Below are positions 4,592 to 7,081 of a stretch of DNA of 7,081 nucleotides, piece by piece. The notes under the pieces were generated by a model. The model was not told where the DNA came from and searched no databases. It saw only the letters and a list, made by a program, of their open reading frames with translations. The position numbers were made by a program, and so were the translations under genes. Source of the stretch: Candidatus Arcticimaribacter sp. (lineage in GTDB: Bacteria > Bacteroidota > Bacteroidia > Flavobacteriales > Flavobacteriaceae); assembly GCA_011526275.1 (NCBI GenBank), contig WTJP01000097.1:22423-29503 (forward strand), in the 5' to 3' direction. Every line of letters starts with the position of its first letter. The stretch's first letter is position 1.

Positions 4592-6739
4592 CTATTTTAA
4601 ATTTGAATCTGCTTTGGTTTGCCATAACGCAAAAGCTAAAGCATTGGCCAAATCACCATTTGTAAACCAGTGACCATTCATAAAATCAACATCCAATAAT
4701 ATTGGATGATTGGGTTTGGCAACCAATTGTAGTTTTCGAACAAACTTGGTCGATAAAGCGGGGTTTAAACGAATATCGTTGAGTTTTGTAAAAACATATA
4801 CCGCAGGATAGGGTGTTTCTTCTTTAATTTTATGGTAGGCATCCATTTCATATAAATAGGTAAACTCCAACGAATCATTTACAACACCAAACTCAAGCGC
4901 AGCATTTTGTCCGCCATGACTGTCCATGGCACGAATCATATTGAGCGGAGTTACTCCTAAGATAGCTGCTTGATACAAATCTGGACGTTCGGTGATGGCC
5001 CTGCTTACTCCAATGCCTCCTGCACTAAAGCCCATCGCCACAATTTTGTTTGGTCGGGTATAGTTTTCACGAATAAAATATTCGGTACAGGCAATAAAAT
5101 CATACCATGTATTGGGCTTTGTTTGTTTAAAACCACCCCTGTGCCAGTCCAATCCCTTCTCTCCCCCACCGCGCACATGGGCTACAGCGGCTATCCCCCC
5201 TTCACTAACCCATTCCATTAGGTCTGCATTTATATGATATGTGGGAATAAAAGAATCACCATAGCTTCCATAGGCCGTAATCAACAAAGGTGTGTTGCCC
5301 TCTTTTTTTATTGCACCATTGTGCATGATGGTTAAGGGCACCTTCTCCCCATCATGTGCAGGAACTTCTATTTCTTCAATAACTATGTTTTCAAGCGTTT
5401 GTGAAACACCGTATAATCCATCTCGTGTAAACGTTTCTTTTTGGGTGTCATACCAGTAATGTTCTTCCTTAAAATTCCAACCGCTGATCTTCAGTTTTAC
5501 TTTTTCAGGAGTAGCGTCAAAATAGGTAAGTTCAATGGTACCCGAGGGCTGCATTTTACCTTCTATCGCTTTGGGTAAATTAATGTTTCTTTGTTTCCCA
5601 TTAACTGCTACATGAAAGGAAGATTTTACTCCGTTAATGGTCTTAACAAAATAAACCGCTCCGCCGATCACTTTAAAATCGGTAATCACAGCATCGGGGT
5701 CTTCTGCCACCACGATTTCTGGGGAAGAAAAATCAGGTTTGGCTAGGGGAGTTTTTCCAATTTGAAAGTTTGATGCGTTTTTAGCGCTTAAAAAATAGAG
5801 CATGTCCTTTTCGACCTCAAAAGCTTTGACTAGATCTTCGGTTTTAAATAAAGGCATCCATGGAATGGATGTCCCTTTTGCTACTTCTGCTTTAGTCGCA
5901 AAATAAGCATCACTAAAATGAGATACCGATGCGATTTTACAGAAGACGTAGTTATCCCGTATTATGGGGTAGTGAAACAAATAATTGGGAATTTCTAAAC
6001 TAGGGTAAGCCTTTCGTGAGAAAATAGGCAAGCGTGTTTGGGAGGGATCAGTTGTATCAAACAACACCAAATCAGCATCCAGTAAAGGGTTATCTCCTTG
6101 CCCATTTACTTTAGTAAAAATCAATTTTTCATTGTTAATCCACTGTAGCCCATTTAATTCTTTCGCCCATAAAACATTTTTGGCGATAATGCTTAGACTG
6201 TCTTTTTCTATATCATAGAGGGCAAAGTCACCAATTTCCGAATTGTTTACCAAAGAAAAAGCCACCTTAGAACCATCTTCATTGGGTTGAAAGGCATCGA
6301 TGGTAAAATTGAGCGAATCGATATTGAACAACTCTATTTCCCCTTTTCGACTTTTGTCTTGACAATAAAGCACTCCCCTATGGAGATAGTATTTTTTTTC
6401 GCCAATTATTTTTTGTTGAGTAACATCTGGCCAAAATTTTTGATCCAATGCATCAAGTTCTTTTCTTATCCTATCGCGATAAGGAATTGAATTGATGATA
6501 GAATCGGCTTTTTGGTCTTGCTCGGCAAACCAAAGATAGTTTTGTGGGGCTTTGACGTCTTCTAAATAGGTAAAGGAATCAACGATTTGAATACCAAAAC
6601 GAGTTTCAATCAAAGGTTGTTTTGGGTCAAAAGGTATGTTCTTCTGTAGACCTTGTTGACAGCCAAGAACCAACCACCCTACCAATAAAGTTGGCAAAAA
6701 TACTTTTCGCCTACTCAAAAGGGAGGCAACGTACTTCAT
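4592..6739 (-). CDS. Secreted lipoprotein peptidase, prolyl oligopeptidase family (S9)
   Basis: A 715-residue serine peptidase or related hydrolase. The chosen start (ATG at 6739) gives a lipoprotein signal: basic n-region with SRRK, hydrophobic LPTLLVGW, and lipobox LVLGC with lipidated Cys27. The mature protein is therefore probably anchored in the envelope. An S9 N-terminal segment (SFTYLEDVKAPQNYLWFAEQ, then IPYRDRIR) leads into a beta-propeller region (about 100-450), then an alpha/beta hydrolase domain with AYGSYGDS, HVRGGGEKGLDWHRGG, nucleophile S572 in GFSAGG, D655 in NDIRLNP and H690 in NGHW. Family members cleave short peptides, often after proline or basic residues. YGSYG recalls oligopeptidase B, the rest prolyl oligopeptidase, so specificity is open. 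GFSAGG and NGHW differ from the commoner GGSNGG and GHGG. An in-frame ATG at 6787 would add 16 residues and bury the signal. Its G+C is lower than that of mutS. Confidence 0.92.
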   Translation of the reverse strand: MKYVASLLSRRKVFLPTLLVGWLVLGCQQGLQKNIPFDPKQPLIETRFGIQIVDSFTYLEDVKAPQNYLWFAEQDQKADSIINSIPYRDRIRKELDALDQKFWPDVTQQKIIGEKKYYLHRGVLYCQDKSRKGEIELFNIDSLNFTIDAFQPNEDGSKVAFSLVNNSEIGDFALYDIEKDSLSIIAKNVLWAKELNGLQWINNEKLIFTKVNGQGDNPLLDADLVLFDTTDPSQTRLPIFSRKAYPSLEIPNYLFHYPIIRDNYVFCKIASVSHFSDAYFATKAEVAKGTSIPWMPLFKTEDLVKAFEVEKDMLYFLSAKNASNFQIGKTPLAKPDFSSPEIVVAEDPDAVITDFKVIGGAVYFVKTINGVKSSFHVAVNGKQRNINLPKAIEGKMQPSGTIELTYFDATPEKVKLKISGWNFKEEHYWYDTQKETFTRDGLYGVSQTLENIVIEEIEVPAHDGEKVPLTIMHNGAIKKEGNTPLLITAYGSYGDSFIPTYHINADLMEWVSEGGIAAVAHVRGGGEKGLDWHRGGFKQTKPNTWYDFIACTEYFIRENYTRPNKIVAMGFSAGGIGVSRAITERPDLYQAAILGVTPLNMIRAMDSHGGQNAALEFGVVNDSLEFTYLYEMDAYHKIKEETPYPAVYVFTKLNDIRLNPALSTKFVRKLQLVAKPNHPILLDVDFMNGHWFTNGDLANALAFALWQTKADSNLK
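4690..4708. repeat. 19-base perfect palindrome inside the S9 gene
   Basis: CATCCAATA and TATTGGATG are exact reverse complements around a single central A. The element lies near the 3' end of the peptidase coding sequence, over codons for HPILLDV, about 100 bases before its stop codon. It may be only a coding coincidence. Confidence 0.5.
5855..5871. repeat. Inverted repeat CATCCAT-GGA-ATGGATG in the S9 gene
   Basis: Two exact 7-base arms are separated by three bases, within the part of the peptidase gene encoding the propeller (around TSIPWMP). The outer CATCC/GGATG is the same as in the palindrome at 4690-4708. Confidence 0.4.
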
Positions 6740-6810
6740 GACATTTTCATTGAATAGATTATTCAAAATGATAAGATTTTTATTCAATTTAATTAATCTT
6801 TAGGAGATTA

Positions 6811-6853
6811 GGCAAGCGCTAGATTTCTCCCATTAGCAACGTTTGCCTTTTTT
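6811..6853 (+). terminator. Interrupted hairpin followed by a T run
   Basis: GGCAA (6811-6815) can pair with TTGCC (6843-6847), and inside it GCTA (6818-6821) with TAGC (6834-6837), with mismatched bases between. Six T follow directly (6848-6853), then GTTTT. The arrangement is terminator-like on the + strand, yet no + strand gene lies just upstream, so its role is unclear. Confidence 0.3.
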
Positions 6854-6856
6854 GTT

Positions 6857-6894
6857 TTAAATCCAAGCTTTTTTTGATCATAAAAATGGATTAA
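6857..6894. repeat. Imperfect long inverted repeat TTAAATCCA / TGGATTAA
   Basis: TTAAATCCA (6857-6865) faces TGGATTAA (6887-6894), with one extra A in the left arm. Inside, TTTTT (6869-6873) can pair with AAAAA (6882-6886), leaving AGC as a left-side bulge. The whole could form one bulged, AT-rich stem-loop in either transcript. Confidence 0.4.
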
Positions 6895-6928
6895 TGCAGT
6901 TTTTAAAAGAGGTGCCAAAACCTTGGCG

Positions 6929-6958
6929 TTGGAGGGTTTTTAATTATCCTTATTGTTG
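6929..6958 (+). promoter_or_regulatory. Candidate -33/-7 promoter for the gene at the right edge
   Basis: TTG at 6929-6931 and TATTGTTG at 6951-6958 (one mismatch to TAnnTTTG) are 19 bases apart, a spacing usual for Bacteroidetes promoters. The start would be near 6964, giving a leader of about 65 bases that contains the inverted repeat at 6980-7000. A second, poorer box, TATATTGT, is at 7006-7013. Confidence 0.35.
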
Positions 6959-6979
6959 AACTCCTAATTCATAAACCTC

Positions 6980-7000
6980 AATTAAGTTAACTACTTAATT
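6980..7000. repeat. Perfect 8-base inverted repeat with 5-base spacer, possible operator
   Basis: AATTAAGT (6980-6987) and ACTTAATT (6993-7000) are exact reverse complements around TAACT. The element lies 28 bases before the ATG at 7029, in the predicted leader or promoter of that gene. The size and symmetry suit a dimeric regulator, but the sequence is AT-rich and chance matches are easy in such DNA. Confidence 0.4.
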
Positions 7001-7028
7001 TTTACTATATTGTGAGAAATACTCGATC

Positions 7029-7081
7029 ATGAACGAAGTTATCATTGTCATTATTGCAGTTGTTGTTTTAATTGTAGCAGT
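7029..7081 (+). CDS. 5' end of an unidentified gene with a hydrophobic N-terminus (partial)
   Basis: Seventeen complete codons are visible from the ATG before the window ends. They translate as MNEVIIVIIAVVVLIVA: a short polar start with one acidic residue, then an unbroken run of I, V, L and A long enough to begin a transmembrane helix. The lack of positive charge before the helix suits an N-out single-pass anchor (for example LemA- or SPFH-like proteins) better than a cleaved signal peptide, but this much sequence cannot identify a family. A candidate promoter and an inverted repeat precede it, and the adjacent peptidase gene diverges from it. Confidence 0.6.
   Translation, partial: MNEVIIVIIAVVVLIVA

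Larger units (their letters stand above)
6740..7028. other. Gene-free AT-rich interval with divergent promoters and several inverted repeats
   Basis: These 289 bases separate the divergent S9 peptidase gene and the partial gene at the right edge. No credible coding frame was seen. The stretch holds a weak -7-like box for the peptidase gene (minus strand TCATTTTG, 6771-6764, one mismatch to TAnnTTTG), a candidate promoter for the right-hand gene (6929-6958), and inverted repeats at 6811-6847, 6857-6894, 6914-6941 and 6980-7000. It contains many A and T runs. Confidence 0.6.

Noticed and set aside
4477..4665. 62-codon + strand open frame starting inside tRNA-Leu
   Set aside because: It translates the tRNA and terminator sequence and then runs antisense to the peptidase gene.
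6740..6787. Extended start of the S9 peptidase at 6787
   Set aside because: It would add 16 polar residues before an otherwise ideal lipoprotein signal peptide; the ATG at 6739 fits better.
1..7081. CRISPR array, insertion sequence, toxin-antitoxin or defence genes
   Set aside because: No regularly spaced repeats, no transposase or nuclease motifs and no paired small genes were seen on either strand.

Overview
The window looks like chromosomal DNA from a member of the Bacteroidetes, most likely a marine-type Flavobacteriia. Three things point there. HPPK (FolK) is fused to a deoxynucleoside kinase in one reading frame, a combination known from that group. Two good promoter -7 boxes match the Bacteroidetes consensus TAnnTTTG. 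Coding starts lack strong Shine-Dalgarno sequences, and two genes begin with GTG and TTG.

Layout. Positions 23-1111 (+) encode the FolK-deoxynucleoside kinase fusion. It meets a SpoU/TrmH-type RNA methyltransferase gene (1097-1636, -) tail to tail with a 15-base overlap. An 86-base divergent gap separates that gene from mutS (1723-4323, +), which is full length with all key mismatch-recognition and ATPase motifs. A two-gene tRNA unit follows: tRNA-Gly(GCC) and tRNA-Leu(UAA), with a clear -7 box just upstream and a strong 10-bp terminator hairpin downstream. The hairpin also serves a long convergent gene (4592-6739, -) for a secreted lipoprotein of the prolyl oligopeptidase family (S9). From 6740 to 7028 there is an AT-rich gene-free stretch holding promoters and several inverted repeats. 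The window ends inside the first 17 codons of a + strand gene whose N-terminus is hydrophobic.

Functionally the left part is housekeeping: folate precursor pyrophosphorylation and deoxynucleoside salvage, RNA 2'-O-methylation, mismatch repair and tRNA supply. The right part is envelope peptide degradation. The peptidase gene is poorer in G+C than mutS (39% against 49% in five 60-base lines hand-counted from each), so the tRNA pair marks a change in composition.

I found no CRISPR array, insertion sequence, prophage, toxin-antitoxin pair or defence system. The observations most worth following are the fusion enzyme, the non-standard surroundings of the S9 catalytic residues, and the stacked inverted repeats in the 6740-7028 gap. 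Nothing here convincingly amounts to an undescribed system.
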